A program made the position numbers and the translations under genes. Below, in pieces: positions 1-8,700 of a DNA stretch of 64,000 nt. The notes under the pieces are model-generated. The model did no database searches. It was not told where the DNA came from and was given only the letters and a program-made list of their open reading frames with translations. How positions within the stretch are numbered: the stretch's first letter is position 1; each line of letters starts with the position of its first letter. The DNA is from Salmonella enterica subsp. houtenae serovar Houten (GTDB taxonomy: Bacteria; Pseudomonadota; Gammaproteobacteria; Enterobacterales; Enterobacteriaceae): positions 1,054,001-1,118,000 of the forward strand of contig LS483478.1 in the NCBI GenBank assembly GCA_900478215.1, read 5' to 3'.

Positions 1-105
1 GCAGAATGGACCATTACCACCCTGACGCATTCTGTCAGCCCGGATAATGGATTTACGACCAGCATGGAGCTTGAAGTAAAGATTGATGATCTTGAAATTG
101 AATAA
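1..105 (+). CDS. Late control protein D, C-terminal fragment (P2-like prophage)
   Basis: The frame is open from base 1 to a TAA at 103-105, giving the last 34 residues and ending in an acidic tail (ELEVKIDDLEIE). It resembles the C-terminus of P2 gpD, a tail/baseplate protein. In P2-like phages D is the last late tail gene and lies directly before ogr, as here. The start and most of the gene lie outside the window. The assignment rests on the tail sequence plus the ogr neighbour, so it is likely but not certain. Confidence 0.75.
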   Translation, partial: AEWTITTLTHSVSPDNGFTTSMELEVKIDDLEIE

Positions 106-173
106 TTGGTTCTCAACATTGAATGATGATGTATCATTATTGCGATTACGGCAAAAGTGGTGGGATAACAGCA

Positions 174-392
174 ATGATGAACTGTCCAGAGTGCGGTCAT
201 GCAGCACATACCAGAAGCAGCTTTCAGGTATCAGCTACGACAAAAGAACGTTACAACCAGTGCCAAAATATAAATTGTGGCTGTACGTTCGTTACTCATG
301 AAACGTTTGTACGGCACATTATAAAACCGAATCTAATTTCTTCTGCGCCGCCACATCCGGGAAAAGGTGGTCAAGGCCACATGAGTTTCTGA
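174..392 (+). CDS. ogr: Ogr/Delta zinc-finger activator of P2-like late genes
   Basis: This 72-residue protein (MMNCPECGHAAHT...) has the Ogr/Delta cysteine pattern: C4-x2-C7 and C30-x4-C35, joined by the conserved segment ending TTKERYNQCQN. In P2 phages Ogr binds zinc, contacts the RNA polymerase alpha subunit and activates the four late operons for capsid, tail and lysis. I chose the ATG at 174 (a second ATG is at 177) because the family begins just before the first CxxC; a GGTGGG stretch upstream could serve as ribosome site. The frame is also open back to 123, but that extension has no family match. It lies downstream of gene D, the usual place at the att end of the phage. It looks intact, so a satellite or helper interaction is possible. 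Confidence 0.92.
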   Translation: MMNCPECGHAAHTRSSFQVSATTKERYNQCQNINCGCTFVTHETFVRHIIKPNLISSAPPHPGKGGQGHMSF

Positions 393-396
393 ACAG

Positions 397-422
397 AACC
401 CGCTTTAATGGCGGGTTTTTTG
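397..422 (+). terminator. Intrinsic terminator after ogr
   Basis: Stem AACCCGC (397-403) pairs with GCGGGTT (411-417) around a TTTAATG loop and is followed by a T run to 422. It lies 5 bases after the ogr stop and ends rightward prophage transcription before it enters ssrA from its 3' side. Confidence 0.85.
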
Positions 423-470
423 TTGCCGCCAGTCCGACACGCTGTCGCCATTTTGCCACCACTACCAAAG

Positions 471-501
471 AAAAAGGGGCTACGTTTTCACGTAACCCCT
501 T
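471..501 (-). terminator. Intrinsic terminator of ssrA
   Basis: Read on the minus strand, AAGGGG plus TACG pairs with CGTA plus CCCCTT around a short loop and is followed by TTTTT (complement of 471-475). It lies 9 bases beyond the CCA end of tmRNA. The prophage boundary is within or just left of it, so the terminator is either chromosomal or carried with the phage att region. Confidence 0.8.
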
Positions 502-509
502 GTTTTATT

Positions 510-872
510 TGGTGGAGCTGGCGGGAGTTGAACCCGCGTCCGAAATTCCTACATCCTCGGTACTACATGCTTAGTCAGTCTTTACATTCGCCTGGCACCT
601 GCGGACGGACACGCCACTACCAGACTAGCCTGATTCGTTTTAACGCTTCAACCCCAGGCAGGGCCTCCACGCGATCTCTTTTGGGTTTGACCTCTCTTGA
701 TCCCCGTCCTAAGAGCGGAGGCTAGGGAGAGAGGGCTCTAAGCAGGTTATTAAGCTGCTAAAGCGTAGTTTTCGTCGTTTGCGACTATTTTTTTGCGGCT
801 TTTTACGAGGCCAACCGCCCCTCGGCATGCACCTTGGGTTTCGCAAATCCCGTCGAATCCAGAATCAGCCCC
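510..872 (-). ncRNA. ssrA: tmRNA (SsrA)
   Basis: The minus strand reads from GGGGCTGATTCTGG (5' end at 872) to ...CAGCTCCACCA (3' end at 510), 363 nt, the usual enterobacterial length. The tag frame lies at 782-750 and encodes ANDENYALAA plus TAA. tmRNA is charged with alanine, enters stalled ribosomes with SmpB, and tags the nascent peptide for ClpXP/ClpAP. Its tRNA-like 3' end is a known integration target for P2-like phages; the prophage lies immediately beyond it here, and the gene remains complete. A TATACT -10 element lies at 891-886, which fits a short 5' leader removed by RNase P. Its partner smpB is 16 kb away, beyond SPI-9. Confidence 0.98.
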
Positions 873-885
873 AATGTGTAAGATA

Positions 886-891
886 AGTATA
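886..891 (-). promoter_or_regulatory. ssrA promoter -10 element
   Basis: TATACT on the minus strand, 13 bases upstream of the mature 5' end. The gap leaves room for a leader of about 7 nt that is trimmed off. I see no good -35 hexamer at 16-18 bp, so only the -10 box is claimed. Confidence 0.55.
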
Positions 892-943
892 ACAGACTTG
901 TGACACGCGTGACCAGCCCCCGTATCTTCTTATCTTCAACGAT

Positions 944-2134
944 TTACCGCTCACGCAGCGCTTCTTTCGCTCGATTAAACGGTTTGATTAAATAGTCGAC
1001 GATGGTTTTTTCACCGGTTTTGATATCCACCGTGGCGATCATACCAGGAACAATCGAAAAACGGCGTCCTAATTTATTTTGTAGATAGTCCTGATGGGTG
1101 CGGATAAACACACGATAGTAGAAAATTTCCGGCTTCACCTTATCCTGAATGGTGTCCGGTGAAATGGTCTCCACCACGCCGTCAAGCCCGCCGTAAATGG
1201 CGTAATCATAAGCGGTGATTTTAACCAATGCGCGTTGACCGGGATGAATAAAGGCAATATCACGCGGCGAAAGGCGGGTTTCAATCAGCAGACGATCGTC
1301 TACCGGCACTATCTCCATCATCTCGCCGTTAGGCGGGATCACGCCGCCAATCGTCGTGACCTGGATATTCTTAACAATGCCGCGTACCGGCGAGCGTACG
1401 GTGAGGCGGGTGACGGAATCCTCGCGCCCTTTTAAAATGGCGGAGAGCATATCGACCTCGGCGTTCGCTTTCGATAACGCTTCGCGTGCCTGCACATAAT
1501 ATTGTGAGCGCAGGTCGGTAATTTTTAAGCCTAAATCGCTTTTTTGTCGTTGCAGTCGCAGTACTTCAACATGACTGGCCGCGCCGCTTTTTTCCAGCCG
1601 CTGGGTAATGGCCAGTTCTTTATTAACCGACGCCAGAGCATCCCGTAGTTCGGCTTCGGTATCGGCCAGTTGCGCACGACGGCTTTTATAGAGACGCGTC
1701 TCTGCGGCAATCAGATCCGGCCAGCCATTCAGCTCATCGGGGAAGTCGAGGGGGGAGTCGCTGACTTCCGCGGTTAACCGTGCGCTGGAGGCGAGTGAGG
1801 CGCGATATTTTGCCGCACTTTCGCCGACATTGGACGCCAAACGCGTAGGATCAAGCCGGGCGACAATCTGGTTTGCCTGAACCTTATCGCCTTCCCGCAC
1901 CGTCAATTGCGCCAGAATGCCGCCATCCAGCGACTGCAGAACCTGTTCGCGTGAACTGGGGATTACTTTCCCGTTGCCGGTGGAAACCTCATCCAGTCGG
2001 CCAAACCACGCCCAGATGCCGAGAATGAGAAATAACAGTGAGCAGATCAGAACAATACGTCCCGCGCCGGAAAACGCCCGTTCACGCTGAATATCGAGAT
2101 CGTCCATCGCGGCATCATGCTGATTGATTTTCAT
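944..2134 (-). CDS. bapD: BapD, HlyD-type periplasmic adaptor of the BapA exporter
   Basis: 396 residues. A short cytoplasmic N-terminus is followed by one membrane segment (about residues 25-46, IVLICSLLFLILGIWAWFG). Next come a lipoyl half-motif (GNGKVIPSSREQVLQSLDGGIL), a long alpha-helical hairpin (about 120-240), the second half-motif (RSPVRGIVKNIQVTT) and a beta-barrel domain, the HlyD membrane-fusion order. It should bridge the inner-membrane ABC protein BapC and the outer-membrane channel BapB. Its start lies inside the end of bapC (20 bp overlap), so the two are probably translationally coupled. It is the last gene of the bap locus before ssrA. The gene letters follow the published bapABCD order as I recall it. 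Confidence 0.92.
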   Translation of the reverse strand: MKINQHDAAMDDLDIQRERAFSGAGRIVLICSLLFLILGIWAWFGRLDEVSTGNGKVIPSSREQVLQSLDGGILAQLTVREGDKVQANQIVARLDPTRLASNVGESAAKYRASLASSARLTAEVSDSPLDFPDELNGWPDLIAAETRLYKSRRAQLADTEAELRDALASVNKELAITQRLEKSGAASHVEVLRLQRQKSDLGLKITDLRSQYYVQAREALSKANAEVDMLSAILKGREDSVTRLTVRSPVRGIVKNIQVTTIGGVIPPNGEMMEIVPVDDRLLIETRLSPRDIAFIHPGQRALVKITAYDYAIYGGLDGVVETISPDTIQDKVKPEIFYYRVFIRTHQDYLQNKLGRRFSIVPGMIATVDIKTGEKTIVDYLIKPFNRAKEALRER

Positions 2135-4295
2135 TTTTCCACTCCCGACGGTGACTTTGCATCCGATCCGCGTTAAGCGCCTGCGCTTTTGGCGCGTCCA
2201 TCACCAGTTGCCCTTCTTTCAGGACAACGACACGCTCAACCAGCTCCAGTAGTGGTACCCGGTGTGTCGCGACGACCAGGGTACGATTGCCAAGCCATTG
2301 ATGTAACCGCTGAATAAACTCTCGTTCCGTATGTTCATCCAGCGAGGCGCTGGGTTCGTCAAGCAGCACAATATTGGGGGAGCGCAGCAGCATTCTCGCC
2401 AGCAACAGGGACTGACGCTGCCCGCCGGACAGGCCGTTACCGCCCTCCATAATGGGATGATCCAACCCTTTTGCCAGCCGCCTGACGAAAACGGCGCCGC
2501 CGCTGACTTCGAGCGCGTCAAAAATCTGTTCATCGCTGGCGTGTGGCGCGCCGAGCGTCAGGTTCTCACGTAGGGTACCAAAAAAAAGCCGCGCGTTCTG
2601 GCTAAGAAAGCCGATGTTGCGGCGCAAATCTGCCATATCGATGTGCGACAAGCTGAGATTATCAAGCCGGGCCTCCCCCTGAATCATCTCCAGGCTGCCC
2701 GCCATCGCCTGTAAAAGTGTGGATTTGCCCGCACCGTTACGCCCCAGTATCGCAATCCGCTCGCCTGGCATGATCTCCAGACGCACGAGGCGCAGCGGTA
2801 TGCGTTGATCGTCGTTATGGTAACGAAACTGAGCGTTTTCAAAGAGGTAATGCCCGTGGAGGATGTCGCGGTGTATCAGGCTATCGTCATGCTGTGTCTC
2901 GGTGGGCAGTTGCATAATGTTGTCGAGACCCATCTTCGCCGCTTTCACCTGCTGCCAGCGCGCCAGCACGCCGCACAGGTTAGCCATTGGCGCGATCATT
3001 CGCGAGCCGAGCATCGACGCGGCGACCACGGCGCCGGTAGTCATACTGCCTTCAATGACCATCGGCGCGCCGAACATAATCACTGCGGCATACACCAGAC
3101 TTTGTACCGACATCCCCCAACTGATAAGTCCTTGCGTGAGTTTGCGGGTGCGTAGACCCGACTCGCCGGTAATACGGATATAGCTATTCCACTGCTGGAG
3201 AAAGCGGTTCTCCGCCTGCATCAGTTTAATATCTTCCAGCCCCTGAACGCTTTCGACTAAGACTGCATTGCGTAGCGTCGCTTCGTGGGCGGCCTGGTTG
3301 GCGAGGACAGCCAGTTTTTTTTGCAGTACGACGCCCGGCAGGATCATCAGCAGAGCCGCCACTGGCGCTATCCATGCCAGCGGTGGGGCGATAATCGCCA
3401 GGACTATCATAAACAGGAAAAAGAAAGGCAGATCGACAATGGTCGCCAGCGTTGAAGAGGTGATCATCTCGCGGATCTGCTCCAGTTCGCGTAACTGCGA
3501 GATAAAACTGCCGGTGGAACGGGGGATAGCGCTGTTGCGCAGCCTTAACGCATGACTAAATACCCGATCGGAAATGCGCATATCGGCGCGTTTACCGAGC
3601 ACGTCCATAATGTGCGTACGTGCTTCACGCAGCAGAAAACCGAACAGCACCGCGACCAGCACGCCGAAGGAGAGAACGTACAGGGTAGGATACGACTGAG
3701 CGGGGATCACTCGATCGTAAACCTGCATAGAGAATACAATCCCGGCCAGCGACAGCACGTTAATCAGAAAGGCGGCGACCATTACCGGTAAATAAGGGCG
3801 GATATCCTGCAGAACCAGCTCGCGCATCCAGTCGGGTTTAAAGCGGGAGATATAGCGGTCGACGCGGCTATCCTTGAGCGCCGATAGCGGGCGTAGTGCG
3901 GCAACATAGAGGATCTCCGGCAATAACTCGCTGAGCGTCAGGCGGTTACGCTGGCCCTCTTCTTCGATCACAAAAACATCTACCGCATCTTCGCCATTAA
4001 CATGTTCGATGACCAATAACTGCCCGTCCCGGAGCTCGACAACCAACGGCAATCGCCACTGACTAAATGCCGTTTTGTCTATGCCCGGCGCATGAAAGGA
4101 TAAACCCGCCTGCCGCGCGAGCTGCGTTAAGGCAGTCGTTCTGCTTTTACCCCTAAACCATGGGGCGTTGGCCTGAATCGAACCGGGAGAACAGGCAACG
4201 CGATAATGACCGGCGACATGGCCGATGGCCTGCGCCCATTGGCTCAGCGCGCGCGCACTGAGTACCTCTTCGATATCGGGGGCGGCGCGAGTCAT
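2115..4295 (-). CDS. bapC: BapC, type I secretion ABC transporter (permease-ATPase)
   Basis: 726 residues. The N-terminal 1-150 resemble a C39-peptidase-like domain, but I see no catalytic Cys/His pair, as in exporters of uncleaved RTX or adhesin substrates. A membrane domain spans about 168-430. The nucleotide-binding domain has Walker A GRNGAGKST (518-526), a Q-loop glutamine near 566, the signature LSGGQ (622-626), Walker B IVLLDEP (642-648) and the H-loop His at 678, so the ATPase looks intact. It is expected to export BapA using its C-terminal signal, together with BapD and BapB. The start ATG overlaps the bapB stop as ATGA. Confidence 0.94.
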   Translation of the reverse strand: MTRAAPDIEEVLSARALSQWAQAIGHVAGHYRVACSPGSIQANAPWFRGKSRTTALTQLARQAGLSFHAPGIDKTAFSQWRLPLVVELRDGQLLVIEHVNGEDAVDVFVIEEEGQRNRLTLSELLPEILYVAALRPLSALKDSRVDRYISRFKPDWMRELVLQDIRPYLPVMVAAFLINVLSLAGIVFSMQVYDRVIPAQSYPTLYVLSFGVLVAVLFGFLLREARTHIMDVLGKRADMRISDRVFSHALRLRNSAIPRSTGSFISQLRELEQIREMITSSTLATIVDLPFFFLFMIVLAIIAPPLAWIAPVAALLMILPGVVLQKKLAVLANQAAHEATLRNAVLVESVQGLEDIKLMQAENRFLQQWNSYIRITGESGLRTRKLTQGLISWGMSVQSLVYAAVIMFGAPMVIEGSMTTGAVVAASMLGSRMIAPMANLCGVLARWQQVKAAKMGLDNIMQLPTETQHDDSLIHRDILHGHYLFENAQFRYHNDDQRIPLRLVRLEIMPGERIAILGRNGAGKSTLLQAMAGSLEMIQGEARLDNLSLSHIDMADLRRNIGFLSQNARLFFGTLRENLTLGAPHASDEQIFDALEVSGGAVFVRRLAKGLDHPIMEGGNGLSGGQRQSLLLARMLLRSPNIVLLDEPSASLDEHTEREFIQRLHQWLGNRTLVVATHRVPLLELVERVVVLKEGQLVMDAPKAQALNADRMQSHRREWKNENQSA

Positions 4296-5701
4296 GGCTG
4301 AATCTCCACGGATTGAATACTGCGATGATTTAACGCGAACGCCTGGCGAAGCGCGCCGGTGTTATACAGACAGTTCAGTTGCAACTGATGCAACTGGCTT
4401 TCCGTTTGCAGTTCGGCAAAACGCGCCTGGTAAACTTCCTGCTCCGCATTAAGCACGTCGAGCAGCGGGCGGGAACCGAGGTCAAGGTATTGCTGCTGAT
4501 ACAGTTCGCGCGTGCGTTCGCTAAGCTGCTGTTGCCGACGAAGGATTTGTAACGCGCTGGCAAGACTCATCGCCTGGCTGCGCGCTTCCATCAGTTTCTG
4601 GCGGACATCAAGCCGGGTACGCTGGATGGTCGACTGAGCCGCGTCTACCGCATGGCTGGCAGCGTTGCGCCGGGCGGTCAGCCCTCCTCCCTGGTAAAGC
4701 GGCATCTCAACTTTCACCCAGGTGGAATACTGGGTTTTATCCAGCACTTCATGACTGGGATATTTATCATTGAGATAATGTTGTACGGAAGGTTCGAGCG
4801 AAATCGTCGGCGTCATTTGCGCGTTGGCATACTCCAGATTCGCCCGCGCAACGTTGGCCTGCGCCCAGGCGGCCAGTACCGCGGGCACCAGTCGATCGTC
4901 GGGCGTCGCCGTCTCACAACTGCGAGCGAGTTTTGCCGGAAAGTCATTATTGATGCCGTTAAGCGAATTCCAGCCCAGCCAGCTCATCAGTGATGCTTTC
5001 GCACTGTCGAGATTGGCCTGATACTGCGCCAGTTGCGAGCGGGCGGATTCGATTCTGGCTTCGGTTTGCACTACGTCAGATATCGACGTGGCGCCTTCAT
5101 CGCTGCGCTGCCGGATAAGTTTACCGATGCCGTCCAGCGCGACGAGCTGTTCTTCTGCCGCTTCTACCATTTGCTGCCAGCTCTGCGTTTGAACAATGGC
5201 GTTGGCGGTTTCGTGCGCGACGGTATCAATACTGAGCAACACATTGGCCTGTTGCTGCGCTGCGCCTGCAGTTTCGGCGCGAACCTGGCTTGCCACTTTG
5301 CCGAAGTCATAAAGCATTTGCGATACCGACAGCACCAGCGAGGGGCTATACCCGTGATCGGTGTAGGTATTGCTGTACCCATTGTTCACGCCAGCGCTGA
5401 TTTGCGGATAATATTTCGATCTGGCGACCTCTATTTGTTCATTCTGAACGAGCAGTTTGCCGACGGCTTCGCGAATAGAAGGATGCCAGTTAACGGCGCG
5501 ATTGACCGCGTCATTGAGCGTCAGGTTGCCCGGCGCGGCGGCGCTGAGCGGTAACTCGGCGGCGGAGCCATCCAGCGAAGGGAGCATCTGGTCCGTTGCT
5601 AATCCTTCGGATGTAATAATTGGCGGCGCTTCTGCGCCCCGGGTCTGGTGATGAAACAAAGCAAATGCCAGTACGATGGCGACAGGCGCGACTCTTCCCA
5701 T
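4292..5701 (-). CDS. bapB: BapB, TolC-family outer-membrane channel
   Basis: 469 residues with an N-terminal signal peptide (VAPVAIVLAFALFHHQTRGAEA). It then has two repeated outer-membrane efflux protein regions (about 55-250 and 270-455), rich in the alternating Ala/Gln/Asn heptads of TolC helical barrels. It is likely a trimeric channel dedicated to BapA, since it sits between the substrate gene and the exporter genes. The start is the ATG at 5701, 64 bp after the bapA stop, with AAGGG upstream. A strong hairpin occupies the bapA-bapB gap. The stop overlaps the start of bapC. Confidence 0.93.
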   Translation of the reverse strand: MGRVAPVAIVLAFALFHHQTRGAEAPPIITSEGLATDQMLPSLDGSAAELPLSAAAPGNLTLNDAVNRAVNWHPSIREAVGKLLVQNEQIEVARSKYYPQISAGVNNGYSNTYTDHGYSPSLVLSVSQMLYDFGKVASQVRAETAGAAQQQANVLLSIDTVAHETANAIVQTQSWQQMVEAAEEQLVALDGIGKLIRQRSDEGATSISDVVQTEARIESARSQLAQYQANLDSAKASLMSWLGWNSLNGINNDFPAKLARSCETATPDDRLVPAVLAAWAQANVARANLEYANAQMTPTISLEPSVQHYLNDKYPSHEVLDKTQYSTWVKVEMPLYQGGGLTARRNAASHAVDAAQSTIQRTRLDVRQKLMEARSQAMSLASALQILRRQQQLSERTRELYQQQYLDLGSRPLLDVLNAEQEVYQARFAELQTESQLHQLQLNCLYNTGALRQAFALNHRSIQSVEIQP

Positions 5702-5732
5702 AGTTTATCCCTTTTAAATATCACCGCTTGTT

Positions 5733-5764
5733 GCCCCGAACGTCGTGGCGTTCGGGGCTTTTTT
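5733..5764 (+). terminator. GC-rich hairpin with T tract between bapA and bapB
   Basis: GCCCCGAACG (5733-5742) pairs perfectly with CGTTCGGGGC (5749-5758) around a 6-base loop. TTTTTT (5759-5764) follows on the plus strand. As written it would stop rightward transcription, antisense to the bap genes. In the bap mRNA the same stem forms just after the bapA stop (5766-5768), but with an A run before it and no U run after it, so there it would act as a stabiliser or weak block rather than a classical terminator. Confidence 0.75.
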
Positions 5765-5765
5765 A

Positions 5766-8700
5766 TCAACCGCCGGTTATCAGGTGGTTGTTCTGCAACA
5801 GATCATTTAGCGTGAGCTGCACATTCTCCAGGGTGACAAGGTCAGTTGATTTAAACGCGCTGCCGGCGCCGTCGCGATCGACGGATATCACCGTATTGGC
5901 GCCGCTGGTATGAACCTGAACAAAGTTACCCAGCGTCGCCGCCTGGTGATCCCAGCCGGTCAGCAGTTCGTGGATATCGATCTTGTCGCCCTGTGCGGCG
6001 GAGAAGTTTTGCCAGCGATCGGCGCCGTTGCCGCCGGTCGCGTCCGCGCCGTTTAACAGGTGGTAAATCAGCGTATCGCCATAGGCTGAGCCGATGAGAA
6101 CATCGTTTTGGTTGGTACTGACGATTTGCGGCGCCATATCAATGGTCAATGTGGCGCTATCCGTATGACCCATCTTGTCATCCAGTTGATAGGTAAAGAC
6201 CTCTTTACTGGTGATGGACGACATCGCGACGCCATTATTCAGGGTATAGGTGTAAGCGCCATCGAGGTTAATTTGCAATATGCCGTAATGTCCCTGAATC
6301 GTGGCGCTGGTGGTATTCGCCGTGGCGTCCAGCGTGGCGGCGCTGCCGTTATACCCGCTGATGCTCAGGCGGGTATTCACCGTATTAAGCTGATCCATCG
6401 CCCCTGCCGCGTCGCTGCCGTCAAAAATATTGCCGAGAACGGTATGCGTTCCGGACGTTTCAAAATTATCCAGATCGACGGTGGTGCCGATGACGCGTGG
6501 CGTGATCGTCGCCGCCCCGGCCAGGGTATTGGTGCCGGTAAAGTTAAGCGTGTACGTTCCGGCATCCAGCTCCAGGCCGCTCAGGTTGACGGTCACCGTC
6601 GCGCCGCCCAACGTGATATTCGCTACCGGAACGGTTCCGTTGCGTATGACGGTCCCGTTTTCCTGAATGGCCCAGCTAATATTTAGATTGCCCAACGTAA
6701 TGAGCGTGGAGACATCAAAGACCAGTGACGCGCCTTTAAGCACGGTGCCCGTTGCAACCTCAAAGGTGCCGCTCCCGCTGTCCGATTTGCCGAGTAGTCC
6801 CCAACTGGCGCTGCCGACGCTGGAGTCCAGCCAGGCGGCGGTATCCTGAAGCGTGGCGACGCTAAGGGTATCGCTGACATCATTAATCGCATCCAGCGCC
6901 CTGGCGGTTGGCGTGATATTGAGCGAGGCCGTATCGGTATCGCCGTTTGGCGCTTTGACCGTATAGATAAAGCTGTCCGGTGTTTTAATGCTGTCGGCGC
7001 CGACGCCGTTCTTCAACGTGTAGGTATAGTTGCCTTTTGCGTCAATGGTGAGCGTGCCATACAGCCCGTTTACCTCCGTCGTGCCGGTCGCAGAAATCGC
7101 CACGCCGTTCACTTCAGTGAGGAGGGCGTCCGTAGGGGCGATATCATTGGTCAGCACGTTGCCGGTTGTGTTGGCGGTGATACTGTCAACGGCATAGGTG
7201 TGGTCCTGGGAAATCGCCAACGTATAGCCAGTGAGGACGCTAATGCCGCTGGCGGTATTCAGTACGAACAGGTATTCGCCGCCAGGCAACGTCAGGGTCA
7301 GAGGCTGGGACTGTCCGGCTAGCAGCAGGGTGTTAATCCAGCCCTTTTGCACCCGGAACTGCTCATATTGCTGAATGGCATCGTTGAAGCGATAAACGTA
7401 CAGATCGAACGTGGAGACCAGTGAGACGCCGCCGACGGTTCCCTGTAACGTCATGGTTCGCGTAGCGCCTTCTTCAACGTTAAAGATGATCGGATTAGTC
7501 ATATCATCAAGCAGATTCGCGTTCAGTACATTACCAAGTCCGACGCTTAATACCGTGACGCCGCTTTGTGTCGAGGGACCGTTGTTGACGTAGCTAACGT
7601 GGGTATCAAAGACCAGAGAGGCGTTATTGTCTGTCGCTATCACGCTGCCCGGTACAGGCGCGGGACCCAGATTGATAACCAATTGCGCGGCGCTGCTACC
7701 GACGCCATTCTGGGTGATGGTATAGGTGAAGCTCTCTTTATGTCCGTATCCCGCCGTCGGGTTAGTCAGCGTGTAGGTGTAACTGCCATCCTGATTAATG
7801 TGCAGCGTGCCGTATTGCCCCTGAATATCTACGCCGCCCGCGCCGACCGGCGTACTGACGCCGTTGGCGTTGGTGATGGCGGTGACCGTAGTGCCCGTCG
7901 GCGCGGTATCATCGGCCATGACGTTGCCGGTACTCATGGTTGGCCCGCTAATAATACCCGCGCTGGTCTGGTGTACATCGACATCCAGGCTGGTATACGA
8001 CCCGGTGGCGAGCAGACTGGTGTTATAAGTGAGTACCCGGTACTGGCCTTCGCTCAGTCCGCTCAGGTTCAGGGTGACGCCGCTCCCGGTCAGGGTAAGC
8101 AAATTCGCGAAGTCGCCAACGGCAGTGTTGACGATCGTCGTCCAGGCGCCGAGGCTGGTGTCATAGCGCTGTACCACAATCTCCTGAGTGCTGAGCAGCG
8201 AAAGCACGATTCCCGTTGCGGCGGCATCGATGGTGACGTCTCCCGTACCACCTTCAGCAATGGTGAACTCAACCTGAGCGGTATCGTTACCCAGAACCGA
8301 GGCGACATTGCCAAGCGCGCCAACCAGCAGCAGGCCGTAATCCGAATAGTTTTGTGTGCTGGTGGCGGCGGTAGAGGTCAGATCAAGACTGGTAATGTTA
8401 TCCCTTGCCGCCAGCGGCAGAACCGGCGCGGTAATGCCTAACGTGCCGGAGGCGTTACCCGCTGCGTCAGTCGCCGTCACGTTAATGAGTTGACCTTCAA
8501 TTTGTTTTGTCGGCAAGGTAAGTGACCATGAGCCGTTGCTGCCGGCAGTGGTAGTGAGCGTCACGCCGCCCGCCAGCGTGACGGTTACGATGCTGTTTGC
8601 CTCTGCCAGTCCGGAAAGTGAACCGCCATCGGCGCTGAGCGTACCTGACGGCGTTCCGGGCGCCAGCGTATCGACAATTACCGTCGCGGCGGTGGAGACG

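Noticed and set aside
7566..8441. Long open frames on the plus strand of bapA (also near 11560-12225, 13614-14180 and 15721-16236)
   Set aside because: They recur with the repeat period and mirror the codon bias of the Ig-like modules on the other strand. They have no ribosome sites or recognisable proteins, so they are shadows of bapA.
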